Assembly (NCBI GenBank): GCA_014529385.2 | Contig: CM043960.1 | Coordinates: 34,242,396 to 34,306,395 of the forward strand | DNA length: 64,000 nt | Direction of reading: 5' to 3' | Source of the DNA: Adiantum capillus-veneris | Taxonomy: Eukaryota; Streptophyta; Polypodiopsida; Polypodiales; Pteridaceae | Part shown: positions 1-11,860 of the stretch, piece after piece | Layout: each line of letters starts with the position of its first letter | How positions within the stretch are numbered: the first letter of the stretch is position 1 | Program-made: the position numbers and the translations under genes | The notes under the pieces: model-generated | Databases searched by the model: none | Seen by the model: only the letters and a program-made list of their open reading frames with translations | Told to the model about the DNA's origin: nothing

Positions 1-1761
1 AACTTGTTGTCTTGCCCTCCCTTGTAGAGTTGACTTTCTATAAGGGCATATTTTTTAGACTGAGTAATGGTGGATTTTGTTGAGAATAGGATTGAAAGGA
101 GACTAATATAAAGAATCAACACATTGAGAATTCATAGATTCATCCAATGGGACAAAAAGAGGTATTCTATTGTATTTTCAACTACCATATTGGAAAAATC
201 TTTCTATCAACCACCTCTTAGACCCAATGCACATATTCAAGAATTTTGGAGCTTTATTGTGGGATCATGTTATTGGGATAAATTACACCCATAAAGCAAG
301 GGGAGACTTGCAAGAAGTAGAGAAATGTTAGCTCAAATGGACCTGCCCTTGCATGCAATTAGGCATGCATGATGCCCCCTTGTACATCTCTACCAATGGG
401 AGATGCAATGTGTGAATGCAGTGCATAGTAATATCTCTCTAGTATGTGCATGTGGAGTTTGTATCAGACTAGTTATTAGAGAGTAAATCAAACCAAAGCC
501 TGAAGGTATAAACGACATGATCGGTACCTCTATAAACTCTCTCACATGGACCTCCTATTGAATGTGCTAACATCATGTTGACCTGTATCTCATTGGTATA
601 TATGACCTAAATTGTCAATATAAATCATGTTACACTTGCCTAGGATGTGTCTCTATATCTAGGCAATCGTTTTGAATGTGCTCGCTACATGTCTCGAGAA
701 GAAGGGATCCTCATGTATGTACCTCCATTGTCATCAAAGAATGAGTTCCATGTTGCATATGTGTGAACTCTCAAAACTTGGTAGTGCAAGATCTCTTGGT
801 GAGTGCGATATACCCACTTGCCATATGCATGTCCATGAATGTCTGTGTATCTCAGACATCCACATATGTGGCCTATAACAAAAAGCACAATGCCAAGGGT
901 AGGCAATCCTCAGACTAGAATCACACTAACTCATCTCTAATGCTATGGTGCTGTATTTAATAGATAATACCTACACAATTTGTTAAATAATAATCATCAT
1001 ATAAAATGGATTTACTCATACTATCTATAAACGGTGCATAGGAGGGCCCTCCATATCTAATGGGTTCAAGAAATACCCTCTCATGTGAAAATAGCAAGGG
1101 TGACCCCTAGACGTCCCTACAATGTACAACAACATCTCTGTTGTGCCTAAAGTACTCGCCATGATGGATAGCCAACAAATAGCTAGGCTCTATAAATGTA
1201 ATCCAAGTGTGATCCTAAATGGTTTGCACGTGCTATATACACCCATTTCTGTGCAATATGTAAGTCTCCCAAAGGTGTCTAAGTTTATAAGTTGAGAATA
1301 CCTATGCAACGGTGATCACTAAGTATGGTGTGCAATCAAAGTAGAGAAAAAACTATGAAGGCTCACTGCAAAATCTCTACAAAAGATATGGTCACATCTA
1401 TGTCAAAGGTGCACTCTCTATGTCTCTCAAGGAGTGGTCAAAATAATCAAGAGATGCCCTAGAATGGCTAGGTAAAAGTCTGCAAAAAAAAGGAATGATA
1501 GAGCAAGAAGGCTCAAGGTAAACTCTAGTCCAATGTTGGTGCAATGGAGTCTCTCTCAGAACACAAGTGTGATGTCATCATAGAGGCTAGAGATATCCCT
1601 AGGTCTATGCATTAGGTAGGTCTATGTGTCTCTCAAGGATAACCTCACTACTCTCTGGATCCAATGTGTGTCATCACTATCTCTATCTTTGCCAAAGTGC
1701 AATGTGCCCTGCAAAAGGTATGTGTGCTCATTGCAAAAAATCCGTGTCAACTCAATGGTAT

Positions 1762-1763
<2 letters not shown>
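1..1763. other. Spacer, nothing recognised
   Basis: AT-rich sequence without a convincing coding region, RNA gene or repeat family. Short open frames exist on both strands but none has a recognisable domain or composition unlike the background. Confidence 0.5.

Positions 1764-1805
<42 letters not shown>
1764..1805. repeat. (GA)n microsatellite
   Basis: An uninterrupted GA dinucleotide tract of about 42 bases. It is one of at least six GA/CT tracts in the window, several of which lie inside or at the edge of mobile-element sequence. Confidence 0.95.
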
Positions 1806-1807
<2 letters not shown>

Positions 1808-1919
1808 TTTCTTTGTTTTCTTTATAAATTGATTATTTGTTGCCCCTTACCCCTTCTTTTATAGACTAGCCAAGATTAGCATGCACACACCTTAAATAAA
1901 AAATGAACCCAAGTCCAAT

Positions 1920-2697
1920 GCCTTTGAGACCTATGATGGGAGTGAGGGCTTTTTCAAAGTGGGATATTGACTTTGGAGGACCAATACAACTTTTTCTTAC
2001 ATGATCCAAGTCCAAATACATTATTCTAGCTATAGATTATAAGAGCAAATGGGTCGAGGATAAAGCTATGAAGGAAGTGGGTGCTCAAACAATAGCATTG
2101 TTCCTATGCGAATATAATTCACTAGGTACAACCTACCTCTTGAGAGAGTCAGTGATATAGAGACACATTTCCTCAATGAAAAGATTCATTACGTTTAATC
2201 TAGGAATTTATGGTGATCTATAGAAAATTAGGCTCCTATCGTCCAAATGCAAATGGACCAACTAAAAACACTAAAAGGTGTTATACATAGTTTTAATCAA
2301 GTTTGGGAGTAGCAGATGATTGAATTAATGAATGCAACATTATGAGCTTATCATAAACCTAATTTGACTACCACACTATTCAATTTAAGTTTCTGGCTAA
2401 ATCTTCCACAAGAAAATGGACCAACTAAAAACACCAAAAGGTATTATACGTAGTTTTAACCAAGTCTGGAAACAACAAATAGTCAAATTCAAAAATCCCA
2501 TTGAATGCAACATTCATGGTTTATCATGTAGCCTATAAACCTACTTTGAACACCACACTACTCAATATATTTTATGTTTTAAACTTTCAATTGGCATTAA
2601 ATTTTTATGCCTACTCTATATGTTGCAAAACAATTAGAATTAGAGAGGTCATGAATTGTTTGAGTGGGCTCCAAGACTTTGAGAAACTAGGTGAATA
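1920..2697 (+). pseudogene. Ty3/gypsy integrase remnant
   Basis: Broken frames retain integrase core wording. These are a WDIDFGGPIQ-like first-Asp block, a stretch close to YIILAIDYKSKWVE, a VSDIETHFLNE second-Asp block, and an ANGPTKNTK block where functional copies have an NG-x-x-E motif. The C-terminal part (MPTLYVAKQLELE and following) matches the region after the core in the gypsy at 52.3-53.1 kb, so both belong to one lineage. Many stops and frameshifts make it non-functional. It ends abruptly at about 2698, where a different gypsy remnant begins. An internal tandem duplication (2251-2576) lies in its C-terminal half. Confidence 0.75.
2251..2576. repeat. 163-bp imperfect tandem duplication
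   Basis: The block beginning AAATGGACCAACTAAAAACA at 2251 recurs at 2414. The copies run in parallel for about 160 bases with scattered substitutions. The duplication lies within the gypsy integrase remnant, so it arose after or during decay of that copy. Confidence 0.8.
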
Positions 2698-2701
2698 GAG
2701 A

Positions 2702-4330
2702 TTGGGTGTTATCCTAGGGGCACCGTGGTTTGATGGCATGGCTACCACTATGAAGTTTTCTGAGAGAAAAGTCCTCTTTTCCTATCAAGGCAAGGATGTT
2801 TCGCTTGACGTGAATACAGAAGATAGTGATTGTACCACTTGTACAAACTTAGAAAAATTGTTGAAAATCTCTCTTTCTTGCTACATGGTTTTTGTCAAAG
2901 AGTCTAAGAAATATGCATGCATTACTAATAAAGTTAAAAATGAAACTAAAGAGGAGTTAGAGTTTTCTAGTTTCCTAAATGAGTTTCAAGATGTATTAAT
3001 GCATGATATTTGCAGGGAGCTACCTCCCTAAAGGGGACAAGATTATCATTCCATAGAACTTCTACCTGGTAGTTTACCACCTAGTAAGCCTCCTTATTGA
3101 GTCTCATTGGCTCAATAAGAAGAGATTATGCGGCAAGTGAACGAGCTTGTGGAAAAAGGGATGGTCAGTTCTAGTTCATCTCCATTTTGTTCACTCGTTC
3201 TACTAGTATAAAAGGAAGATGGTACTTATAGAATGTGTGTGGACTATCAGACACTTAATCAAATAATTATAAAGAATATATTTCCTGTTCCCAAGATAAA
3301 ATATCTATTCAATAAGCTACAAGGATATACTTACTTTAATAGAATAGATCTCAAAACTGGCTATCACCAGATAAGGATAGTGTTTGAAGACATTCGAGGA
3401 CTTTCAAACAACTCTTGGTCTATATGAATTCTTGGTACTCCCTTTTGGATTCACCAATGCATTGGCTACCTTTAACCAAATGATGGAGAGACTCTTCAGA
3501 CCTCAGCGAAGCTTCCCGAGAGTGTTCTTTGACGATATTATCATCTACACAAAGTCTATTGAGGAACATAAGCAACATCTTCAAGTAATATTTCAAGTTT
3601 TGAGGGACAATAAGATTTGCATTGATCAAAAGAAAAGCGATTTTTTCTTACAAGAGATTCAGAATTTAAGTCATACGCTCAAGTAGTATTTAAGTCGTAC
3701 TATCTCTCAAGCAGGGATCCAAATGGACCCTGAAAAGTTGGAGGTAATAAAAGGATGGCCTATACCAACGAATCTACATGAATCACGAAGCTTTATAGGA
3801 ATGTGTGCATACTATAGACTCTTCATAGAAAAAATTTCATTTATAGCAAGCCCAATGTATGATTTCACTAAGAAGAATGTTAAGTTTGTATGGATTGCAA
3901 ATGAGAATGAAGCTTTTGAAAATTTAAAGGCAAAGCGTACCTCTCAAACTTTGCTAATAGACCTTTCAAAGACTTTGAAGTCCAATGTGATGCTCGTGGA
4001 CAATGCCTTGGAGCTGTTTTGCTTCAAGAAGGACATGCCATAGCATACAAAAGTAGGAGATTGGATGAACAAGAAAAGAATCTAGGCATTTATTAAAAAT
4101 ATCTATTAGCTATCTTACATGTCCTAGATGCATGGAAGCATTATCTCCTAGACAATCCATTTATTTTGTGCACAGATCATCAAAGTCTAAATACTTTTTG
4201 ATGTAAACTAAATTAAGTGATAAGCAAATGATGTGGGAAAATACTCTCTCATAGTTTAACATTCATATTGCTCACGTAGTTGGTAAGCACAACCAAGTGG
4301 CCGATGCACTTTCACAAACGCCAAGGGTAA
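2702..4330 (+). pseudogene. Ty3/gypsy protease-RT-RNase H remnant
   Basis: Domains appear in normal pol order but in shifting frames. First is a protease C-terminus (VILGAPWF, 2708 onward). Reverse transcriptase follows: YRMCVDYQTLNQ near 3225, FNRIDLKTGYHQIRI near 3340, LPFGFTNALATFNQMM near 3440 and FFDDIIIYTKS near 3525, the catalytic YxDD block with F in the first position. RNase H ends it: DARGQCLGAVLLQEGHAIAY near 3995, CTDHQSLNTF near 4180 and HNQVADALSQ near 4290. There are at least two frameshifts and several stops. The integrase that should follow is missing: sequence passes directly into a copia LTR at 4335. Its motifs differ from the gypsy lineage at 1.9-2.7 kb and 50-53 kb. Confidence 0.88.
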
Positions 4331-4334
4331 ATGC

Positions 4335-4513
4335 TGTTAGTAGGTAAAGTCACCGTGCTTTCTCACCGTGCTTTGCCCGTGTCCGTCGGCCAATGTCTGA
4401 TCGCCCACATTTATCTCATTCTTTATACATACAAAGAATAAGGAGCTCTCCTCAATTCTCGCACTGTGATCATACATTGAATTTGGGAGCTCCACCCCAC
4501 ATCCCTGTGTCGT

Positions 4514-4565
<52 letters not shown>

Positions 4566-4603
4566 TTCACTGCATACACACACCTACGATCCATTCCTTC
4601 ACA
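4335..4603 (+). repeat. Copia A 5' LTR
   Basis: Starts TGTTAG and ends TTCACA, directly followed by a perfect initiator-Met primer-binding site. Length is about 269 bases. It contains a CT tract near 4517-4560. Wording such as CTGATCGCCCA is shared with the copia B LTR, suggesting related families. No matching 3' LTR was found downstream. Confidence 0.75.
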
Positions 4604-4605
4604 AT

Positions 4606-4617
4606 TGGTATCAGAGC
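4606..4617 (+). promoter_or_regulatory. Primer-binding site, tRNA-iMet type
   Basis: TGGTATCAGAGC is the exact complement expected for the 3' end of plant initiator methionine tRNA, the usual copia primer. It begins two bases after the LTR end at 4603. Confidence 0.85.
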
Positions 4618-6384
4618 TTTGGCTTTGCGACAAATGGAGTGCTACAAAGAAGTGAGCTTTCGGCTATGGTGAGCTCGTTTTCGGTGGAAGCTTGAGATCA
4701 GGGAGCAACCACTAGATCTGTGCTCATGGAAGCTTGAGGGACATTCCCAAGCTTGAGAGGAGGGTGTATTGCAAATGTGTATGATTTTTTGCAACCATAC
4801 TTGCAGGAAGAATACAGATTTTCATTTTTGCAGGTAATTTTTCGGGCTCCAAAACAATGTTTTTTGCATAAGGAATGCGATTTATGCAAGGTTAGGGTGT
4901 AACCTGGGGTTTTGGCATGCTCCGGACGCAATGGTCCATTTGGATTGATTTTGACCTCTGAAATTTTTGCAGCAGTAGCTGTTTATTGTGTGTGGAGGAT
5001 TCCACACATGGTTTGCTCTCAGATGTGAGAGTGGTATTGCCTGCAAGTTTGCTCACAGGTGGGAGGGTACGATGCATAATCTATGTGGTTTGATGCTCAG
5101 GGAGACTCATGTGTTTGCAATTTGAGCTCGCCAATGTATGCCTCAGGCATGTTTTTTGGCAGTCACAAGTAGAGCAGGTATTCGTGTACTAGACTTGCAG
5201 GTGTTCGCAATGATGTATGCAAAGTGTGGAGATTGGTGCATGCATTTGGAGTGCGGTTTGATGCGCTTTGGTTGCTCATGGTTTTGAGCGTGCAGTCACT
5301 TTGGTTACTGATTTTGTAGCCATTTTTCTGATAAAACTCTGTCGACATTTTCCCAGTAGTTTTATTCGCAACGTTGGTGCGATCAAGATTGTGATTCCTT
5401 GTAGCACTCAATATTTGCGTGCAATGTTTTCCCTTTTGGGTGGTGCATCGCGAGCGTGTTTCGTTCTGCATTTTTGGTCTTGAGCTGTGAGTGCTCGGCC
5501 ATTTGAAGCTTCTAGTCTTGACTCCCAGCTATAAGTTGAGTCTAGTACTCCCACAAGTGTTTCCATTGCAATTGAGGACATCTTCTGCAATGTTTTTGGC
5601 TTGCATACCGGTTTCGCCACAGCAGGTGTCTTGAGCTTTTTCTTTGTGTATGATTTTGTGGGATAGTGGCTGGAGTTTACTTGCCATAGTTTGTGATTGA
5701 GCTTAGATGTCACATTGACAGGTTTACAGGCAGGTTTGAGGGTCATTTGTGAGCTGAATTTTTCAGCCATCGTCCCCTCTTTGCAGGTGCCTATGTATGG
5801 ATCAATTGTAAGCTAATTTGCAGCACACTTGTGACCTGTTTCTTTAGCTATTTAAGAGTTGAATTCGGAGTTGTTTTGGGGCTGATTTGCAGCCATATTT
5901 TTCAGCCATACACGAGCTTGTGTTACTCTGAGTTTTGGCTCCTACTTTTACACAGGTTGTGTATGCTACGGTTTTCTGGTACATTCTTCATTCATTGACA
6001 CATTTTGACATCAATTTTTCACTCACATATGTAGGTCATTTGTGGCGCCGTTGAGCGATACTCCGGCTGGAGCGGTTTGGCTCTGTGTATGACTTTGTGA
6101 GGTGTTTTGGACGAATACGTTCCCGGATTGTCCATTTAGACATTTGTTGTTGTCTCCATTGCGATTTACCGTTGAGTTTTTTGCTCCAATTACAGAGGAG
6201 ATCTATCGAAATTTTGCCAGATATGTATGCCTATTGCAGAGGCTAGTGAGCTTGGCCGTTAGCTCACCTTCTTTGCTTGAGATAGTGGTTTTCTTGTGAT
6301 CTCGAGCATTGTTTGCCATAGTTTTGGTATGGATATGGAGACACTTGAGCTTAGAGACAGTTCTCGCTCACGATCGCGCGACTG
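4618..6384 (+). other. Copia A untranslated leader
   Basis: About 1.7 kb without a supported gene, GT-rich in composition. Near 6190-6220 the text (AGAGGAGATCTATCGAAATTTT and nearby) resembles the sequence just before the gag start of copia B at 15900-15950. Most of gag therefore seems to be missing between this leader and the zinc knuckle at 6386. Confidence 0.5.
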
Positions 6385-7016
6385 ACATGTTGGCACTGTG
6401 GTCACAATGAGCATGTTAGGAGCCGTTGCTTTAGGTGTGTGAGGCGACAGAAGAGACACATGCATGCTGCTAATATGAGGACAAATGCTAGAGAGTATGC
6501 ATGTGACGGGCATGTCACTTTTGAGTCTAGCTTGCGTTCAAACTACTTTGTGTCTTGGGATGGCACATTGTCTACAAGTTTTCTACTAGACAAGCATGTA
6601 GTTTTTCACATCATGCCACGTCGTGATTTGTTTTTCTCTTTCTCTAGTGGGAGAAAGAGCAAAACATGCATGCTGCTAATATGAGGACAAATGCTAGAGA
6701 GTATGCATGTAACGGGCATGTCACTTTTGAGTCTAGCTTGCCTTCAAACTACTTTGTGTCTTGGGATGGCACATTGTCTACAAGTTTTCTACTAGACAAG
6801 CATGTAGTTTTTCACATCACACCACGTCGTGATTTGTTTTGCTCTTTCTCTAGTGGGAGACTTGGTTGTGTGCAGTTTGTTGTTGGTTCAACACATGACA
6901 TAGAGGGTGCCGGAGATGTATGCATGTCTTTACCTAGCGGTATATTGCTTACGCTACAAGATGTATGTTATGTACCAGGACTCAACCAAACTCATTTTAG
7001 TGTGTTAGTTTTGTAG
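6385..7016 (+). pseudogene. Copia A gag zinc knuckle and protease remnant
   Basis: A CCHC knuckle of the CX2CX4HX4C form (CWHCGHNEHVRSRC) lies at about 6385-6428. It is followed by a protease-like block whose text (FHITPRRDLFCSFSSG) matches the copia pattern after the active site. Where functional copies read DSG, this copy reads DKH in both halves of a tandem duplication, so the catalytic Ser-Gly is gone. A further conserved copia block (LQDVCYVPGLNQ) lies near 6955, and the frame stops at 7016. Integrase, RT and RNase H are absent downstream. The copy is a heavily deleted 5' fragment. Confidence 0.7.
6461..6872 (+). repeat. 206-bp near-perfect tandem duplication
   Basis: The block starting CATGCATGCTGCTAATATGA recurs 206 bases later with only a handful of substitutions. 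It spans the zinc-knuckle/protease junction of the copia A remnant. Because 206 is not a multiple of three, it also breaks the frame. Confidence 0.92.
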
Positions 7017-8150
7017 AGTAGTGGACATTGCGTACCGGCTGGTTGACACACAAGGCAATGTAGTCTCTGTGTATTTGCAGCCATGTTTGGAGCGAGAGAC
7101 GAGGCGTGTTCTACTATGAAATACGATTAGGGCTAAGTAAAGACATGCTTGTGATAGCTAAAGCCTTCCAAGAACCAAGTGGAGTAAGTCACCACTGTGG
7201 AAGAATGTCGATGGGTAAAAAGGGATCCTCTATTGAAGGTAACATGTCTTCCTTTCCACCATGACAAAAAAAAAAAAAAAAGTTTTTCTTCTCTTGCTCT
7301 AGTGCATGATTATTTAGCTACCCTTGGTTGTGGATACTGGGAATCACCTGTTGTGTTCGTCCAATGTGCCATAGGCAGTGATAAATTCAATAGATGTGCT
7401 AGGGTGTTTCGACCGGGTGAATTCCATCGCTTAGAAGTTGACACACAAAAAAGAGGGTAGCATGAAAAAGAGGGAGAAGAAGGTGGTGGGAAGAGGAGGG
7501 GGGTGGGAATAGGAGGGATTTTTGCCAGCGAATTTGCTAGTGAAAGAGACTTTCTTAAGGTAAAAGCATCACGTAATTGAGACTTACCTCATATATTGTC
7601 TTTCAAACAAAAATCATTTTAAAAATTCAAAGGTAATTTTTAAAATGAAGGCTCTATAACAAAAGCCCTCCCTACAATGGCGTAGAGCTCTCTCTCCCTA
7701 GATTCTAAAAGGTAAAAGAAAGACCTCCTAATGGGGATTTTGGTAAGTGTATCATATCGGTTTGATGTCATTTCAGGCTCATTTGTTTATGAAACAATCA
7801 ATTGAATACCACGACTAGCGTGTAATTGAAGTCCTAGTGAGACATCGTCCATAGAGACTCATGATGATTGTTGATAGCATTGCACATGCTCATCAATCCC
7901 CTTAGGTTTGAAACTCCTAAGTTTCCACCATGTCTAGCCAATTCTACTCTTCGAATTTGACAAGATTATGTTACTAGTTGGCTAGCTATGCTACATCGTT
8001 TGTCATGGCGACCTGCTAATAGTCATACCAAAAGGAGACAATCATGTTCTCTTAACAAGTATAAAATATATAATTGGAGTAACCATGAAGAAAGAGGGAG
8101 AGAAACATGGATTTGTGCTTTAAAACTTCATTCATGTATCCTTATTAGTC
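7017..8150. other. Unassigned sequence after copia A
   Basis: No recognisable domain. A run of about 17 A lies near 7265-7281. The element fragment probably ends somewhere here, but no LTR or target duplication was found. Confidence 0.4.
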
Positions 8151-8169
8151 ATGTTTTGTCCGTGAAAAA

Positions 8170-8480
8170 ATCTAGCAAAACTCCTAAAGGAAATCCTATC
8201 AACTTGTGAATGTGCCAAGCAAAAGCTCAACTTCTCCTTGTTGACCACCTTTGTAAACATGTCTGCAAGATTTTCACTTGTATGCACCTTTCCTAGCTTT
8301 AGCTGTCCCTCTTCCAAAAGAGTGCGTATGAAGTGATATATCACCTCAATGTGCTTTGTCCTTGAATGAAAGGCTGAGTTCTTTGCAAGATGGATAGCAC
8401 TTTAGCTATCATTGTACAAGACACAATTGTCTTGTTTGAATCCAAGCTCTTCTAAGAATTTGTGAAGCCACAGAATTTCA
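8170..8480 (-). pseudogene. Copia RNase H C-terminal remnant, antisense
   Basis: On the minus strand the frame reads the standard copia pol C-terminus: FHSRTKHIEV-like text, then YHFIRTLLEEGQLKLGKVHT and SENLADMFTK. This is the RNase H tail just before the 3' LTR. An in-frame stop lies upstream (near 8401), and nothing more of pol is present. It is an isolated 3' scrap, opposite in orientation to copia A. Confidence 0.8.
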
Positions 8481-8484
8481 TGGC

Positions 8485-9182
8485 GGCATAGGGAATAAGC
8501 TCACGGTGTGAAAACCCCTCAAGAGTTTTTGCATTCTTTCACATCGTGCATGATGCGAAGCATCAAGACAATGTTCTTCAATATATTCCAATATTAGGGC
8601 GGATCCACACGGGAGGCCCTAGCTCCTAGTCGTCAACAAATGAAGAACGGGAAGCTGAACTCTGCCGAAATCGACAGAGTTAAGAAACAAGCTCGCTACC
8701 CTCGCCTCGTCTGGACAAAGGGTTCATTCGCATTGGCAACAACTATCCGTAAGCGACAAAAGTGCTGACGAGTGGCGAGGGTTCTACCCCGGCCGTGCCC
8801 TTATTTGGCCAGACCGGTCGAACTATTTTTGGTTTTGGGTGTCTTGCCTCCGTGGTTTATGGAGTTTATGCGGCTACAACAAACGAGGAAGGGAAAGACA
8901 CAAAGCAGGACCTACAAAAGGAAAAGTGGAGACACGCGGCGAGCTGAGAAAGCCTGTTATCGACAAGGCAAAGATCCAAGGGTAAGCATGCAGGAATGTT
9001 TAAACGATTTGGAACCGTGCGATCCTGAGATCCAAGGGCGGGAAGCTGCTATTTTGTGGATGGCGTTGGGAAGGCTTGGACAGGAAAAGCTCTTCGCGTT
9101 GCCATCATCATTTTGATGATCAACGCCCACAATGTAGCGAGCAGCAGCCTGATCAAGCAGGAAGGCTTGCTTTCCGCCGATT
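8485..9182 (+). promoter_or_regulatory. Upstream/5' leader region of the zinc-finger gene
   Basis: More GC-rich than its surroundings and close to the start of the zinc-finger gene. No clear TATA box was seen. A 42-codon open frame starts at an ATG at 8640 and ends at 8768; it could be an upstream ORF or chance. The rest has no recognisable gene. Confidence 0.35.
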
Positions 9183-11860
9183 ATGGCGGACGAGCACAAG
9201 CTCGATGACCCGTTACCTTTCCATGCCTCCAGCTCTCGAGGTCTGCAGAACCCACCTCCCATTTCCACCGCTTCGTCTACCCACATTCCCCACTTCCGTC
9301 CCGAAGGGCCCCCTGAAGGCCTTTCGAAAAACCTCATTCACTCAGAGAGGACCCAAGAGTATTGTCTTCGTGACCGTCTCTCTTCCCGTGTTGTTCTTTC
9401 TTCGCTTCACCGAATTATTGGAAAAGAGCCGCATGACAGTGATCAAGATGCGCAGCCGTACGTCGAGACCCCTCAAGATGAGGAGCAGGGCAAGAATGAA
9501 GGTGATCTTTTTAAGCAGGGAAATGACAGCAGGACAAGTGGAAGGGTGAAGCATCATCCACCCCATATGCATGCTGAGACACTCCCCTTTGCTGCACTTA
9601 CTCAGAAAAACCCTAGAGGTTCTGTATTGTGTGATGAGCAGGTATTGGAGAACCCGAGAGCTTCTGCTGGCGAAGGTAAGTTAGGTAACCATGAAGCTTT
9701 TGCTGATAAGGCTTCGTTCAGTGAAGGCAGCCAGTACAATATTGATCGATCATCACATGGGGAGAGTGAAAATACTAATCAGCATAGCGACGGCAGCAGT
9801 AGTGAGAAAGACATGATAAATCACCTTGCAGTACATGATGGAGTTTCTCCTCTTAGAGCATTGTCTCACATAGCTCACATAAAACGGAAGCAGGATTGCT
9901 TGCAAACTAATGTGGAACAACTGCGGCCTGATCTCTTAAATCAGTTTGCTGTTGATGTTGTACAAGCTGCATCATCTTCAAAAAGGAAAAAATTGAAACA
10001 CGTTCAACTTCAGCTAGAACCCCTAGGTAAGCTTACTTTTTTCAAACATCTAGGGGTTTGAGGCCAGGTGAAAGAAAATGGGTTGTTGGAGCACATACCT
10101 GATGTTAAGTTAACTCTGAGAAATAGTGAAAGTGGGAACATAGGTAGGATATATTGGTGTTGTGTGAGTAATGAGACGTTTACTTTTACTTCTAGGGAAT
10201 TAGCGCTGGCATTTAAAGAGGAGACCTGTTTCAGTTTCACATGCTCCAGGGAACCGGGAAAAGATTATGTGCAATGAATATGAAAATGAAAAATTTTATT
10301 GGTAAAAAATTCCAGTATTACTGTGGCTTTTGAATATGTCTTTAGATGGCAGCCAAGGCTGGAATGCAGAGAACATTGCAACTTGTTTATGTCCTTTAAC
10401 TCATGAACAGCATTTAAAGGGTGGGCTACTGATTGTTTCTGCAGCGTACCAAAAGCTGATGAAGATACTTGTTGACCAACATCAAGGAAGTTTTGAGAGG
10501 TTTATAATGGCCACACTTGACTCCATCTCAATGGAACACAATTCTGTGAAGAGAGCTGCAACTATCCCTAGAAAGCCAGTCTTCTCTAAGTGGAAGAGAA
10601 CCAGGTGCGTTTTGAAGTGCCTTTTCTGCTCTGTAGGATTAGCTCCTAAGTTTTGTTTCTCTGATATACTTGCTACTATGCAACATGGTTGGCTGCATTT
10701 TTTGTCGAGGAACATGACCATGCACATAAACAGGGGCATTTGTAACCACGCACATGATTTATGTTTGTGAGATCTTTATGTATGCACATGCACATGCATG
10801 ATTTAAATTAGGTTATCTTACAAAGTCTTTTGTGCCAAAGGTTTGATCAACTCAAGGGCAATGAAACTGAGGAGCTGGCTCTAGCATTTAGGTCTCTCGC
10901 TGATTCCACTCCAAATGTGGAAGTGATGTCAGACTTGATGCAAACACCTTGGCAGGAGCTTAATATGCTGCAAGTCCAGAAGGCAATCTCCTACCTTCAT
11001 CTTGTTCTCAGCAAGTCCATTTGTGGTCCATCCAGAGAAGTGTCTTATAAAGTGACAGTTTTCGTGTGTGTAGATGCTTGAAGAAACCAAGAAGATGCTT
11101 CTTATCAATGAAAAAGTCCACGATTGCCCGTTTGCAAATTGTGATCGGCGATTTTCAACCCCAGGAAGTTTAAAGGACCATCTAAATGAGCACAGGTGAA
11201 CTAAGAATTTGGTCTTGAAACTGCTTGTTGCATCTGTTTTGTGTGTGACATTATTATATTTCTTGAATGGCAGTGGAGAGCAGCCATATAGTTGCAGCTT
11301 TGAAGATTGCCCACACCGGTTTCGAAGCAAGCAACATCTTTGCAGGCATTTGAAGAAACATGAGCGAGCTCATACATGCACATTTGAAGGTTGTAACAAG
11401 CGGTTTGCCTTTAGAGAGCGCTTGGTGGGTTATCAATTTGCTTAAAGCACACGGTTCCCTTTACTTGTTTTATGCCATCCCTGCACAAACCTTTTTCTGC
11501 TGAATTTTTCCTTCTTATGTCATGTCATCTGCATTAGATTGTACACCAGAAGATCCACAGTGATGAGCGACCACTTTCATGTCCTTGGGAAGGGTGTGGA
11601 AAGACATTCAAGTGGGCTAACTCCTTGCATGGACACATGCGTACGCATACCGGGGAGAAGCCCTTTCAGTGCACGTGAGTTGTTGAATTCTGCATGTCTA
11701 TAAGATCGTGACTTTATGGTGAAGGCTCACAACATGTGGACCATATTGCTTGTGTTGGTATTGCAGGTTTGCAGGTTGTGGTCGCCTCTTTGGTTATAAA
11801 GTAGACCTAACACGCCATCGGAGGACACATTTTGGTCAGCCAGCCAGAGCAAACCACTAG
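9183..11860 (+). CDS. C2H2 zinc-finger protein, five C-terminal fingers, multi-exon
   Basis: Likely nuclear DNA-binding protein. The eight-exon model keeps phase throughout: 9183-10026, 10063-10143, 10346-10604, 10841-11039, 11074-11195, 11274-11424, 11538-11674, 11767-11860 (628 codons plus TAG). The N-terminal 280 residues are Ser-, His- and acid-rich, with a basic SSKRKKLK patch near the end. Residues about 395-460 are helical-looking. Five C2H2 fingers follow at about 479-621, each C-x4-C in style (CPFANC, CSFEDC, CTFEGC, CPWEGC, CTFAGC). The last three have DERP and TGEKP linkers, like the finger cluster at the C-terminus of REF6/ELF6 histone demethylases, as I recall that family. No JmjC or JmjN motif is present. 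The YY1 family is an alternative. The last three introns (78-113 nt) are convincing. Gaps 10027-10062 and 11040-11073 are only 36 and 34 nt, too short for normal introns, so those boundaries, or the integrity of the gene, are uncertain. Confidence 0.72.

Noticed and set aside
4337-4695. Open frames on both strands spanning the copia A LTR
   Set aside because: Explained by the CT tract and LTR; the region has an LTR, primer site and no coding motifs.
6259-6513. Minus-strand 84-residue frame opposite the copia A zinc knuckle
   Set aside because: Shadow of the plus-strand CCHC block, which has a clear family match.
9183-11860. TFIIIA assignment for the zinc-finger gene
   Set aside because: TFIIIA has nine fingers in a different arrangement; only five C-terminal fingers are present, and their linkers look more like the REF6/ELF6 type.
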